A stretch of 64,000 nucleotides of DNA, from the NCBI GenBank assembly GCA_040007395.1, contig JBDTVG010000007.1, positions 24,249-88,248 on the forward strand. Reading direction: 5' to 3'. Numbering within the stretch: position 1 is the first letter of the stretch; each line of letters opens with the position of its first letter. Both the position numbers and the translations under genes were made by a program. Origin of the DNA: DATGFK01 sp040007395 (GTDB lineage: Bacteria; Chloroflexota; Anaerolineae; Aggregatilineales; UBA2796). The notes under the pieces were generated by a model. That model saw only the letters and a list, made by a program, of their open reading frames with translations, had not been told where the DNA came from and did no database searches. Of the stretch, positions 17,329 through 25,687 are shown in pieces.

Positions 17329-18735
17329 CTACAATACGGGCGCGTGGGCGCTGCGCTTCAAGAACTGCCCCTGACCGTTGTGGCCTTTCCATGTCTTGCC
17401 ATCGACAATCTGTTGACCGCGCAGGAAGACGGCGGCTGGCCCACCTTGGATCTCCTGACCTTCAAACAGATTGTAATCGACGTTCATGTGATCGGTTTTG
17501 TAGCTGACCGTTTCGCGAACTTCCGGGTCCCACACCACAATATCGGCATCCGAACCAACGGCGATTGTACCTTTACGCGGATACAGCCCGAAGATCTTGG
17601 CAGGATTGGTACACATCAATTCTACGAAGCGATTCGCGTCGAAGTGATTGCCGCCCACGCCATAGTGCCACATGATCTTCATGCGATCTTCGATGACGGG
17701 CAAACCATTGGGGATCTTAGAGAAGTCGCCCTTGCCGAGTTCCTTACCCGCGATTCGTCCGTTTATGCCACCTTCATACCAGAAGGGGCAGTGATCGGTT
17801 GACACGACTTGCAACGTCCGATCCCGCAGCGCTTGCCACAGCACGTTCTGATCGTGTACGGTACGGATGGGCGGCGAGCAGACAAACTTGGAGCCTTCAT
17901 AGCCCGGTTTCGCCAGATCGTCCTCAGTTAGGAATAGGTACTGGACGCAGGTTTCGCCCATGACAGGCAGACTCTTGGCGCGACCCAACCGCAACTGCTG
18001 AATCGAGTCTTCGCAGGTCATGTGGACGACGTACAGCGGACAGCCCGCCACACCTGCTAAGGCAATCGCGCGACCTGTGGCTTCGCCTTCTACCGCTGCC
18101 GGACGCGAGTAGGCATGGTAGATCGGATCGGTTTTGCCTTCGTTCAGATACTTATGGATGAGATCGTCAACGACATCGCCATTTTCAGCATGAACCATAA
18201 TCAACATGCCATTTTCGGCGGCGGTCATCATGGCGCGGAACAGCGTCTTGTCGTCTACCTGAAAGACATTCTTGTAGGCCATGAACAACTTGAGGCTGGT
18301 CACGCCATCGTTGACCAGCGACGGGATCTCTTTCATCACTTCGTCGCGCAGATCGGTGATAGCAAGGTGAAAGCCATAATCGATCTGGGCTTTCGGATCG
18401 GCTTTGCGGTGCCAGTCGGCAAGGCCATCGTGCAAGCTGCCGCCTTTGGGCTGAATCACGAAGTCAATGTGTGTGGTAGTGCCGCCAAACGCTGCCGCTT
18501 CATGTCCGGTGCTAAAGTCGTCGCTGCTGACTGTACCGCCAAAGGGTAGCTCCAGATGCGTGTGGACATCGATCCCACCGGGCATCAGATATTTGCCCTT
18601 CGCATCGATCACTTGATGTCCCGCTTCCGGGATCGACTGACCGATCAGGACGATCTTCTCGCCCTCGACCAGCACGTCACCGGGGAAACTGTCGCCCGCG
18701 TTAATGACTGTGCCATTCTTGAATAAGGTTCCCAT
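17329..18735 (-). CDS. hydA: Dihydropyrimidinase (D-hydantoinase)
   Basis: A 468-residue amidohydrolase that opens the ring of 5,6-dihydrouracil, dihydrothymine or 5-substituted hydantoins. The binuclear metal site is complete: GIDVHTHLE with the HxH pair (about 57-59), LKLFMAYK with the Lys that is carboxylated (about 148), HAEN (about 181), HMTCED (about 237) and the Asp in STDHCPF (about 313). Length and the FGGTVSSDDFSTGHEAA segment agree with dihydropyrimidinases rather than dihydroorotase or allantoinase. AGGAG lies upstream. It shares the strand with the aminotransferase and the NMT1-type importer, which supports pyrimidine breakdown. Confidence 0.92.
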   Translation of the reverse strand: MGTLFKNGTVINAGDSFPGDVLVEGEKIVLIGQSIPEAGHQVIDAKGKYLMPGGIDVHTHLELPFGGTVSSDDFSTGHEAAAFGGTTTHIDFVIQPKGGSLHDGLADWHRKADPKAQIDYGFHLAITDLRDEVMKEIPSLVNDGVTSLKLFMAYKNVFQVDDKTLFRAMMTAAENGMLIMVHAENGDVVDDLIHKYLNEGKTDPIYHAYSRPAAVEGEATGRAIALAGVAGCPLYVVHMTCEDSIQQLRLGRAKSLPVMGETCVQYLFLTEDDLAKPGYEGSKFVCSPPIRTVHDQNVLWQALRDRTLQVVSTDHCPFWYEGGINGRIAGKELGKGDFSKIPNGLPVIEDRMKIMWHYGVGGNHFDANRFVELMCTNPAKIFGLYPRKGTIAVGSDADIVVWDPEVRETVSYKTDHMNVDYNLFEGQEIQGGPAAVFLRGQQIVDGKTWKGHNGQGQFLKRSAHAPVL

Positions 18736-18779
18736 CGGGGTCTCCTGATTAAAACTTCTACGGACTATGTTTACTAACT

Positions 18780-18820
18780 AGCCCTCACCCTGCCCCTCTG
18801 GGGAATACGGATGAGGGCTG
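18780..18820. repeat. CCCTCACCCT-type intergenic repeat fragment
   Basis: GCCCTCACCC...GGATGAGGGC is an imperfect inverted repeat related to the longer copies at 19934, 21093 and 60115. It lies upstream of the dihydropyrimidinase. Confidence 0.5.
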
Positions 18821-18907
18821 CGCAAATGCGGAGCAATATCAGATTTTAGCGCTACTGGCGGTCAGAACAATGGTTGCCAATCAACCTTCACTGATATGGA
18901 TCTTGGT

Positions 18908-19759
18908 TTATTTCAGGCGTTTCTTTTCGCCGGGTTCGAGCTTCTTGATGCTCTCGGCGGTTGGCAAATCTTCGGGCATGGTGTTGCCAAACTCTTGAAG
19001 GGCACGCCGCACAATGACACCCGCCTCGTAATGCACTTGATTGGCATTCTCTTTGCCCTCGATATTCTGAGTACGCAATTTTTCTTCCGCTTGAGCGCTG
19101 CGGAAAAAATTAGCCGCTAATTCAAGGCTACCCATATGATCTAGAATATTTTGGGTTTTCTTGAGCTTCTTTCGCTTGTGAATATCCTGAGCCGTTAGCC
19201 CGTTATAGAGTCCCTTGTAGCCATGATTCTGGAAGACGGCGAAATCTTGCGGCGTGATGACTCCCGATTTTTTAGCCGCCGATGCCAATTCAACATTCTG
19301 CTGTTTGACTTTCTGGCGTTGGATCAACCGACGTTCATCTTCGGATAATTCACCCAAAAGATCATCGGCAACTTCTTGGCGGCGAGTCTGCACGGCAAAA
19401 TAGGTTTGACCGAGTGCAACCACTTCTTTGGATGGGTCAGCATTTTGTACAACGAGATAGCAGGCGTAGCGCGAAAGGTGCATATCTTCGACTTCACGTT
19501 TGGCATCGGAGCCGATAGAGACCATTTTACTAGCTTCGATAAAATGGTCAGAAGTATCCTGCCCGCTGTTTTCACAGGCAATTTGTGCTTTGATGAGAAC
19601 CGTTTTGAAGTTCTGCCACTTTGTGTATTCAAGAATCGGCATCAAATCCCGTGCCGACCAGAACTCATTGTCATCGGGATCGATACGCTTTATCTGTTCA
19701 AATGGGGATTGGGGAATCGAATTATTGTCATCGGTGGGATTTATGGGTAAGTTGGACAT
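18908..19759 (-). CDS. dinD: DNA damage-inducible protein D (DinD, BRO family)
   Basis: This 283-residue protein matches E. coli DinD in layout and length (about 275). FWSARDLMPILEYTKWQNF (about 33-51) is the Bro-N helix-turn-helix-like start, ASKMVSIGSDAKREVEDMHLSRYACYLVVQNADP follows in two parts, then YFAVQTRRQE. The C-terminal half contains FQNHGYKGLYNGLTAQDI and a Lys-rich helix. DinD inhibits RecA filament activity in E. coli and is SOS-induced there; here induction is unproven, as no recognisable LexA box was seen. GGAGG lies 11 nt before the ATG. It sits between LLM and hydantoinase genes with its own promoter-like region (extended -10 TGCTATACT on the minus strand near 19840). Confidence 0.85.
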   Translation of the reverse strand: MSNLPINPTDDNNSIPQSPFEQIKRIDPDDNEFWSARDLMPILEYTKWQNFKTVLIKAQIACENSGQDTSDHFIEASKMVSIGSDAKREVEDMHLSRYACYLVVQNADPSKEVVALGQTYFAVQTRRQEVADDLLGELSEDERRLIQRQKVKQQNVELASAAKKSGVITPQDFAVFQNHGYKGLYNGLTAQDIHKRKKLKKTQNILDHMGSLELAANFFRSAQAEEKLRTQNIEGKENANQVHYEAGVIVRRALQEFGNTMPEDLPTAESIKKLEPGEKKRLK

Positions 19760-19793
19760 AGCACTTAGCGCCTCCTGTGCGCTGATGTGTTAG

Positions 19794-19824
19794 GGGAGCA
19801 TTGATCTTAATCATCAATGCTCCC
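19794..19824 (-). promoter_or_regulatory. 12-bp perfect inverted repeat in the dinD leader
   Basis: GGGAGCATTGAT-7 nt-ATCAATGCTCCC on the plus strand. It lies about 35-65 nt upstream of the dinD start, between the start and the extended -10 box. It could be an operator or an RNA hairpin; no T-tract follows in the direction of transcription. Confidence 0.6.
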
Positions 19825-19933
19825 TACAAGTTTAATCTAGTATAGCACCAACTTGAGCGTTTTGAGTCAACCGTCATCTGCCCCAACATTCAGTGGCTTG
19901 ATTGATCGTTTGTCTTGTTATGTCCTTTGTCTC

Positions 19934-20012
19934 GCCTCACAAGACGAGGGGAGCCAAACGTTTGTCTGGAAAGTCCCTCGCCCTGCGGGAGAGGGATTTA
20001 GGGTGAGGGCTG
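19934..20012. repeat. CCTCACCCT-type intergenic repeat
   Basis: CTCGCCTCACAAGACGAGGGGAG...AAGTCCCTCGCCCTGCGGGAGAGGGATTTAGGGTGAGGG, quoted in parts, is a degenerate copy of the GGGTGAGG/CCTCACCC palindromic family. It abuts the stop codon of the LLM gene. Confidence 0.55.
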
Positions 20013-20019
20013 TGTACCG

Positions 20020-21015
20020 TTACTGAAAATGCGGAATGATGTGTTCGGCATATTCAGCCACGATGCGTTCTTCTTCGCCGCACATCAGGTAAATGTTGTA
20101 CTGCGTTACGCCCGCCGCCTGTAATTCCTTGAGCTTGGCGATATGCGCTTCGGGCGAACCGAGTACGCCGAAACTATCGATGATGTCGTCCTTGATAAAG
20201 CCCAAGTGGTCGGCGTTAATATCAGCGTGGTGCAGATAATCGTAGCCTTTGCGCCCTTCGATATAGTCGGTAAGCCGCTGCGGGACGCTGCCGCCCGCCT
20301 TGCCGTAACGCTCCACCAGATCCGCGACATGGTTGCCGACCATCGCCGGAAACCAGCGCGTCTGGTTACGTGCCTTGTCCATATCCCCGACCCACGCGGG
20401 CGCGGCGGACATCACTTTGAAGTTGGACATATCGCGGCCTGCCGCTTTGCCTGCCTCAATGGCCTGATCGGTGAACCACTTGACCAACCAAGGATCGGCA
20501 AGCTGAAGGATCAAGCCGTCGGCAATCGTGCCAGCACTGGCAAGCGCTTTGGGGCCATAGGCGGCGATCCAGATCGGCAGCGGGCTAGCTGACCACGGCA
20601 ACTGGATTTCTTGCCCCTCGTAATCATATTTGTCACCGCGCACCATGACGCGCAGTGCCTCGCAAAACTCGACCATCGTTTCAATCGTCATGGGTTTGCG
20701 ACCCAAGACTCGGCGCGAACTATCGCCGCGTCCTACGCCAACATCCATACGGTTGCCGCTAATCCGGTTGAGCGTGCCGAAGGTACTCGCCGCCACCGTC
20801 CAGTCGCGCACACCGGGATTCGTGACACATGGCCCAAAGCGCATGTGTTCCGTTTCTTGCATACACATCGCCATCGTGGTGTAGCATTCCTGCCACAATA
20901 CATGGGAATCGAAGAACCAAGCGTAGGTGAAGCCAGCGATCTCCGCTTGTTTGCAAAGGGCTACGGTACGTTTGGGATCAATGTCACCTTTAAATGTAAT
21001 TGCAAACTCTAACAT
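20020..21015 (-). CDS. LLM-class flavin/F420-dependent oxidoreductase
   Basis: A 331-residue luciferase-like TIM-barrel oxidoreductase. Family marks are LEFAITFKGDIDPKR at the first strand, FGPCVTNPGVRDWTV with the non-prolyl-cis peptide region, GNRMDVGVGRGDSS at the cofactor phosphate site, and PLPIWIAAYGPKALASAG. It resembles the mer-like group often annotated F420-dependent. Whether it uses F420 or FMN cannot be read from the sequence. It lies downstream of and in line with the NMT1-type importer genes and upstream of the hydantoinase, so it may act on the same imported compound. RutA, a pyrimidine oxygenase, has the same fold, but this is not a RutA call. Confidence 0.8.
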   Translation of the reverse strand: MLEFAITFKGDIDPKRTVALCKQAEIAGFTYAWFFDSHVLWQECYTTMAMCMQETEHMRFGPCVTNPGVRDWTVAASTFGTLNRISGNRMDVGVGRGDSSRRVLGRKPMTIETMVEFCEALRVMVRGDKYDYEGQEIQLPWSASPLPIWIAAYGPKALASAGTIADGLILQLADPWLVKWFTDQAIEAGKAAGRDMSNFKVMSAAPAWVGDMDKARNQTRWFPAMVGNHVADLVERYGKAGGSVPQRLTDYIEGRKGYDYLHHADINADHLGFIKDDIIDSFGVLGSPEAHIAKLKELQAAGVTQYNIYLMCGEEERIVAEYAEHIIPHFQ

Positions 21016-21092
21016 AGAAGTCTCGCTATCCTTATTCTGCCTGTAGCACCGATGGAGAAGCGTTCCAGAGTATCAATTTGTTAGCCCGATTT

Positions 21093-21357
21093 ACCTCACC
21101 CTAAATCCCTCTCCACGAACGGAGAGGGACTTGCCAAATCGTTTTATTCCCCCTCTCCGAATTCGGAGAGGGGCTAGGGGGTGAGGTGTTGACCATTTCG
21201 GCGGGTCGGGCAGGCCCGACCCCTACATCATACAGTTTAGATGTAGGGGCCGTCGCCTGCGCGGCCCTGCATTTTTGAAAATACCCATTCCGCTTCTGTA
21301 TGGAAGCGGTTTGCAAGTCCCCTCTCTACGCAGTAGAGAAGGGATTTAGGGGTGAGG
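21093..21357. repeat. Composite of both intergenic repeat families
   Basis: From left: CCTCACCCTAAATCCCTCTCC...GAGAGGGGCTAGGGGGTGAGG (21093-21186), then two GCNNGC hairpins, GGGTCGGGC-AG-GCCCGACCC (21204-21223) and TGTAGGGGCCGTCGC-CT-GCGCGGCCC (21242-21268), then a second CCTCTCTAC...GGGTGAGG unit (21314-21357). It fills the 349-bp gap between the LLM and binding-protein genes. Confidence 0.75.
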
Positions 21358-21364
21358 ATAAAAC

Positions 21365-22525
21365 TTACTTGGCGACAGTGGCTTCCATCGTCGCAGCCAT
21401 CATAGCAGCGTCAGTAACTTCGGCGGTCTTGCCACCTTCGGAGAGCTTGACGGTGACGGGCGCGAAGTCCTTGCCAAAGACATCGACCTTCGCGTCGGTC
21501 AGTGACTTGACAGCCTTCTCGGCTAGATCGGTACGATAAGCATCCTTGTCAGGCGCTTTGGTGATCACTTTGTACTTCAGCGAAATATCGGCGGTCTGCT
21601 GGAAAGCAGCCGGGTCCATGATGCCAATGCCGAGGGTGTTAGGCCAAATCAGTTTGTTAACTTCGTTCATCTGCCATGTCTGGTGGCCTGCACCGAGGGT
21701 TGGCCCCTGATCGAGCACAATCTTTACGCAGTCGGCATAGTTATCGCGGCAGTAGATCCAGCCCTTGAGCGATGCAGCGATGAACTTAACGGCAACATCC
21801 TCGTTGCCGGCTTTCGCCAAAAAGTCGGCGTTGGCGAACAGGCCGTCTTGCAACATGCCCGTGCCTTCGGCGTTGAAGTCGATCACGTTCAGGTCTTCGG
21901 GCTGATACAGTTTGCCCGTCTTGGCGTTCGTGGATTCCAGAACCTGAGCATACTCGTTATAGGTCATGGCAGCGGCGGCATCAACTTCGCCCTTGAGCAG
22001 CAGTGTCATATCAAATGGCTGCTTGACGATGGTTACGTCTGAGTCTTTTTCGGGGTCGATGTTGTTCTTGACCAGCGCGGCGAACAGTTCAAACTCGTTG
22101 CCACCCAACCATACACCGACCTTCTTCCCTTTCAGGTCAGCGGCTTTGGTGAGGTTCTTGTCGGTAAAGCTGACTTCGCGCATCCCGCTGCGGGCATAGA
22201 CTTGGGCGACATTGACGATCTTTGCGCCCTGTTCGCGGCTGTTGAGCAGGCTGGGCAGCCAGTCAATACCGAACTCCGCGCCACCACTGGCGACGACTTG
22301 CTCTGGGGCAATATCCGGGCCGCCGGGCAGAATGGTTACATCCAGACCAGCGTCCTTATAGTAGCCTTTGGCAGCGGCGGCATAGTAGCCCGCAAACTGT
22401 GCCTGAACGACCCACTTGCTTTGCAGGCGAATCTTGGGCATGTCCTGCGCCTTTACTCCGGCGGGAATGGCGGCAGCAGACACCAATGCGACGAGAACGA
22501 GCAGACAAATACTTAAACGTTTCAT
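21365..22525 (-). CDS. NMT1/THI5-type ABC substrate-binding protein, pyrimidine-like ligand
   Basis: A secreted type II binding protein of 386 residues. The signal peptide is MKRLSICLLVLVALVSAAA with cleavage near VKAQD. AGGGGA about 10 nt upstream sets the ATG at 22525, 18 codons inside the longest ORF. The NMT1 pattern is clear: KWVVQAQFAGYYAAAAKGYY near 36-55 and GAEFGIDWLPSLL near 84. NMT1-like proteins bind small aromatic or amine compounds such as thiamine precursors, pyrimidines, taurine or nitrate. The C-terminus is an Ala/Met/Thr-rich tail (AAMMAATMEATVAK) shared with the binding protein at 57318. It is the last gene of a permease-ATPase-permease-binding protein run. Confidence 0.87.
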   Translation of the reverse strand: MKRLSICLLVLVALVSAAAIPAGVKAQDMPKIRLQSKWVVQAQFAGYYAAAAKGYYKDAGLDVTILPGGPDIAPEQVVASGGAEFGIDWLPSLLNSREQGAKIVNVAQVYARSGMREVSFTDKNLTKAADLKGKKVGVWLGGNEFELFAALVKNNIDPEKDSDVTIVKQPFDMTLLLKGEVDAAAAMTYNEYAQVLESTNAKTGKLYQPEDLNVIDFNAEGTGMLQDGLFANADFLAKAGNEDVAVKFIAASLKGWIYCRDNYADCVKIVLDQGPTLGAGHQTWQMNEVNKLIWPNTLGIGIMDPAAFQQTADISLKYKVITKAPDKDAYRTDLAEKAVKSLTDAKVDVFGKDFAPVTVKLSEGGKTAEVTDAAMMAATMEATVAK

Positions 22526-22575
22526 GGTTCGACTTTCCCCTAAATAAACATATGCGGTCAGATAGCGAAAACGTG

Positions 22576-23835
22576 TCAATCACTTTTTGCCCGGAACGAA
22601 ACGTGCCAAGGCATAACCAGCCGTTCGGCTAGCGACACAACAAAGTAGAAAATGATCCCTAACAGTGAAGCCATGATAATCTGTGACCAGACCAGCGGAA
22701 AGCGGATCAGGGCTGCGCTGCTGGAGATCTGCACGCCTAAGCCAGACAGCGGCCCCCCAAAATACTCCGCCACAATTGCACCGATCATGCTCAAGGTGGT
22801 TGCCACTTTAAGCGCATTGAAAATATAAGGCAGCGCTACCGGAATACGGACTTTACGGAAAATATCCAATTCGGTAGCTGCCAGAGATCGCATCAGTTCG
22901 AGTGCGGTAGGCTCTGCCGAAGTCAGGCCGCGCACGGTATTGATCATCGCCGGGAAGAACGTCAGGATCGCGACAATCGTGATCTTCGATTCGGGGTGGG
23001 TGATGCCGAACCACGCATTCGTGATGGGCGCGAACGCGATAATCGGGATCGAGTTAGCGGCAATCGCGTAAGGCAAGATCGCCTTACTAAAGTTGTTAAA
23101 CCGCGCCGAGATTAGCCCGAACAGGATTCCAGCACCACAGCCAATCCCGAACCCCCACAGGGCATTCTGGAAAGTAAACCAACCCTGCGATACCAAGCGC
23201 GGGTAGCCCGCCAGAAACGTGGTGATAATCACGCTCGGAGCCGGCAGTAAGAACTGCTGAACATTGAACAACCGGATCAGAAATTCCCAGATAGCAAGTA
23301 CGCTGATAAACGTCAACAGCGCGGGTAACAGATTTGGCGCGGCCTTCTGATAGACGGATAGCCGCCGCCAAGGCTGCCACAGTACGATCACGCTCAACAA
23401 TGCCGCAATCTCGATAAGCGTGGGCAGAATGGTATCGGTTGCGATCTCTAGTCCCAGAAACACATACGACGCGACATATAGCGTATAGATGGCGAGAACT
23501 GCTCCGGCAATGAGGCGCAGTGGCGAACGTTGCGTTGTGCGTCCAGCATTTTCCCCGACAAATAGGGTCAAGGCCAGAAAGCCCAAAATAAGCGTCACGA
23601 CCCGTCGCAACGAGTCGGAAGTGAACGCTTGTCCCAGCGGCGAATCAGCCCGCAGTGCAGGCGATAGCACATTGAACAAGGCCGCGATCAACGCCAATGT
23701 TAGCAGTGCCGCCAGATCGAGTCCGGTGGTTTTGCCGATCAGGTCGTCGGCGGCTTCGACATACACTTCATCGCTAGCCGCATCCAGATCGCTTTCTTGG
23801 GCAGGCGTAAGCGGCAGACTTTGTTCGGCGGTCAT
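22576..23835 (-). CDS. ABC permease with extra N-terminal membrane domain
   Basis: An inner-membrane permease of 419 residues of the SsuC/TauC/ThiX type (BPD_transp_1). The C-terminal 260 residues form the usual six-helix domain with the EAA coupling loop LMRSLAATELDIFRKVRIP. Usual length is 250-280; the added N-terminal part has about four to five hydrophobic segments (from LAALLTLALIAALF near 44 to LLSVIVLW near 146) and an acidic head rich in Glu and Asp. ATG at 23835 overlaps the ATPase stop (ATGA), so the pair is translationally coupled; a longer frame to 24045 would overlap the ATPase and is rejected. Confidence 0.88.
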   Translation of the reverse strand: MTAEQSLPLTPAQESDLDAASDEVYVEAADDLIGKTTGLDLAALLTLALIAALFNVLSPALRADSPLGQAFTSDSLRRVVTLILGFLALTLFVGENAGRTTQRSPLRLIAGAVLAIYTLYVASYVFLGLEIATDTILPTLIEIAALLSVIVLWQPWRRLSVYQKAAPNLLPALLTFISVLAIWEFLIRLFNVQQFLLPAPSVIITTFLAGYPRLVSQGWFTFQNALWGFGIGCGAGILFGLISARFNNFSKAILPYAIAANSIPIIAFAPITNAWFGITHPESKITIVAILTFFPAMINTVRGLTSAEPTALELMRSLAATELDIFRKVRIPVALPYIFNALKVATTLSMIGAIVAEYFGGPLSGLGVQISSSAALIRFPLVWSQIIMASLLGIIFYFVVSLAERLVMPWHVSFRAKSD

Positions 23836-24650
23836 GCGCGTAACCCTGCCCGGACTTGGCTCACCAAATGGAAGAATTCCTCGGTATCGCGCACTTCTGG
23901 CGCACGTGGGTGCGGCAGATTGATCGGAATATCGCTGACCACTTGCCCCGGACGCGCCGACATCACGATAATCCGCGATGACAGATAGACGGCTTCCTGA
24001 ATGCTGTGCGTGATAAAGATGACTGTCGTTTGGGTCTTGCCCCAAATGTTCAGCAGTTCGATATTCATGCGTTCGCGGGTCATCTCGTCCAGCGCCCCGA
24101 ATGGCTCATCCATCAGCAAGATCGACGGCTTGAAGGCCAACGCCCGCGCAATGGCTACTCGCTGCTGCATTCCGCCGGAAAGCTGCCAAGGATAGTGGTT
24201 GGCAAAGTCTGCCAGTTCCACCATACTGAGCATCTCCCGCGAACGGCTCTCGCGTTCGGCAGCAGGCCACTTCATCACCTCTAGCGGAAGTTGAATATTC
24301 TTGAGGACGGAGCGCCACTCGTATAGCACTGCCGCCTGAAACACCATGCCATATTCACGGTTGAGCCGCGCCTGATTCGGCGTTTTGCCGTTGACCACGA
24401 CCTCGCCATCGGAGGGAGGCAACAGATCGGCGGCAATTCGCAGCAACGTAGACTTTCCGCAGCCCGACGGCCCGATAATCGAAACGAACTCAGCCGGGTA
24501 AATGTCGAGGTTAATGTCGTGCAGGGCATTGACAACCTGACCGCCCGCTGTCTTGAAGCGGCGGTTAACCCCTTTGAACGACACAATCGGCGCAACCGGA
24601 GCCGCTGCTGCGGACTCTACCGAATTAACCAAATTAGCTGATGTACTCAC
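23832..24650 (-). CDS. NitT/TauT-type ABC transporter ATP-binding protein
   Basis: A 272-residue ATPase. Walker A is GPSGCGKST (near 61), signature LSGGMQQR (near 158), Walker B ILLMDEP, then ALDEMTR and switch His in FITHS. The sequence is typical of SsuB/TauB/ThiZ ATPases. It starts with GTG, with AGGAG 7 nt before it. It lies between two permease genes and overlaps the downstream one by 4 bp. Two different permeases imply a heterodimeric channel driven by a homodimer of this ATPase. Confidence 0.92.
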   Translation of the reverse strand: MSTSANLVNSVESAAAAPVAPIVSFKGVNRRFKTAGGQVVNALHDINLDIYPAEFVSIIGPSGCGKSTLLRIAADLLPPSDGEVVVNGKTPNQARLNREYGMVFQAAVLYEWRSVLKNIQLPLEVMKWPAAERESRSREMLSMVELADFANHYPWQLSGGMQQRVAIARALAFKPSILLMDEPFGALDEMTRERMNIELLNIWGKTQTTVIFITHSIQEAVYLSSRIIVMSARPGQVVSDIPINLPHPRAPEVRDTEEFFHLVSQVRAGLRA

Positions 24651-24687
24651 AGCGACTCTCCTGACCTATGGTTGATTTTAACGATGA

Positions 24688-25545
24688 TTAGGCTTGACGG
24701 TCTGAAGGCGACCAGCGGACTACCAACCGTTCCACGAGGGCAACGGCTCCAAAAGCAACCATCCCAGTCAAGGCCGCCACAAGATTCGTCGCCCACAGCC
24801 GTTCAGGCGCGGAGGTGTAATATTGAGCGAAGTTCAGGATCGCGTAGCCGAGGCCATCCTGAATACCAGATGGCAGTTCTGCAATGATCGCGCCGACGAT
24901 GCTAGCGGTTGCCGCGACCTTGAGCGCCGTGAAGATATAGGGCAGCGCGTGGGGGATTCGCAGCTTGATCAGGATTTGCCAGCGGGTTGCTGCGTAGGAG
25001 TCCATCAGTTCAAGGGCTGTCGGCGGAACGGAGATCAAGCCGCGCAGCGTATTGATCGTTACCGGAAAGAAGGTCAGGTAGGCGGCGATCACGGCGATAG
25101 ACAGCCAACCCGCTTTGAGCCAGACCACAACCATCGGCGCAATAGCGAGGATCGGCACGGTTTGCGAGGCCACTACGAAAGGCATCAGTCCGCGTTCCAA
25201 CAGCTTCGAATGGGCGAAGATGACCGCCAGCACAAACCCGATACTCGCACCGAGGGCAAAACCCAAACTTGCCCCGCGCAACGTGAATAACGCCGCACTC
25301 AGCAACAACTGACCTAGCAGTGGTTTGCCTTCCTGAATTGGCTCGAACAACGTGCCGATAATACTGCTGAGATTGGGGAGAGTCAGCACATCGAGGTTAA
25401 ACAGGGCTTTCACACCCTGATACAAGATCACAATGATGACCAAGACCAGCACAAAAGTTCCTAAAGTCCGGGCTAACTTCGCCGCCTGACTCGGTATCCT
25501 ATCGGCGTTATCACTAACGCTGTTTCCTAATGCTGCTTCTGTCAT
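24688..25545 (-). CDS. ABC permease (first gene of the importer operon)
   Basis: A 285-residue BPD_transp_1 permease with about six membrane segments and the coupling loop ELMDSYAATRWQILIKLRIPHALPYIF, quoted in parts around residues 185-211. It is homologous to the C-terminal part of the 419-residue permease but lacks the extra N-terminal domain. It is the first gene of the minus-strand importer operon, with a near-consensus promoter at 25604-25633. Confidence 0.9.
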   Translation of the reverse strand: MTEAALGNSVSDNADRIPSQAAKLARTLGTFVLVLVIIVILYQGVKALFNLDVLTLPNLSSIIGTLFEPIQEGKPLLGQLLLSAALFTLRGASLGFALGASIGFVLAVIFAHSKLLERGLMPFVVASQTVPILAIAPMVVVWLKAGWLSIAVIAAYLTFFPVTINTLRGLISVPPTALELMDSYAATRWQILIKLRIPHALPYIFTALKVAATASIVGAIIAELPSGIQDGLGYAILNFAQYYTSAPERLWATNLVAALTGMVAFGAVALVERLVVRWSPSDRQA

Positions 25546-25603
25546 CCCTTGTTGCCTACGCTGCTAAATAATGGATGTCTGGTGCGACTTTTCATAGAGG
25601 TAG

Positions 25604-25633
25604 ATTGTACGACTATTTTTACCTCTCCGTCAA
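25604..25633 (-). promoter_or_regulatory. Promoter of the NMT1-type importer operon
   Basis: On the minus strand TTGACG (25633-25628) and TACAAT (25609-25604) are each 5 of 6 to consensus with an 18-nt spacer. The start codon of the first permease is about 60 nt downstream. Confidence 0.65.
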
Positions 25634-25687
25634 AATGTTGTAAAAGATCACAAAAGCGCCGTTACAAGCTATTGCAGTAAATTGACG

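Noticed and set aside
22576..24045. Longer 489-residue version of the N-terminally extended permease
   Set aside because: The extra 70 residues overlap the ATPase gene in another frame and look non-coding; the ATGA overlap gives a clean start at 23835.
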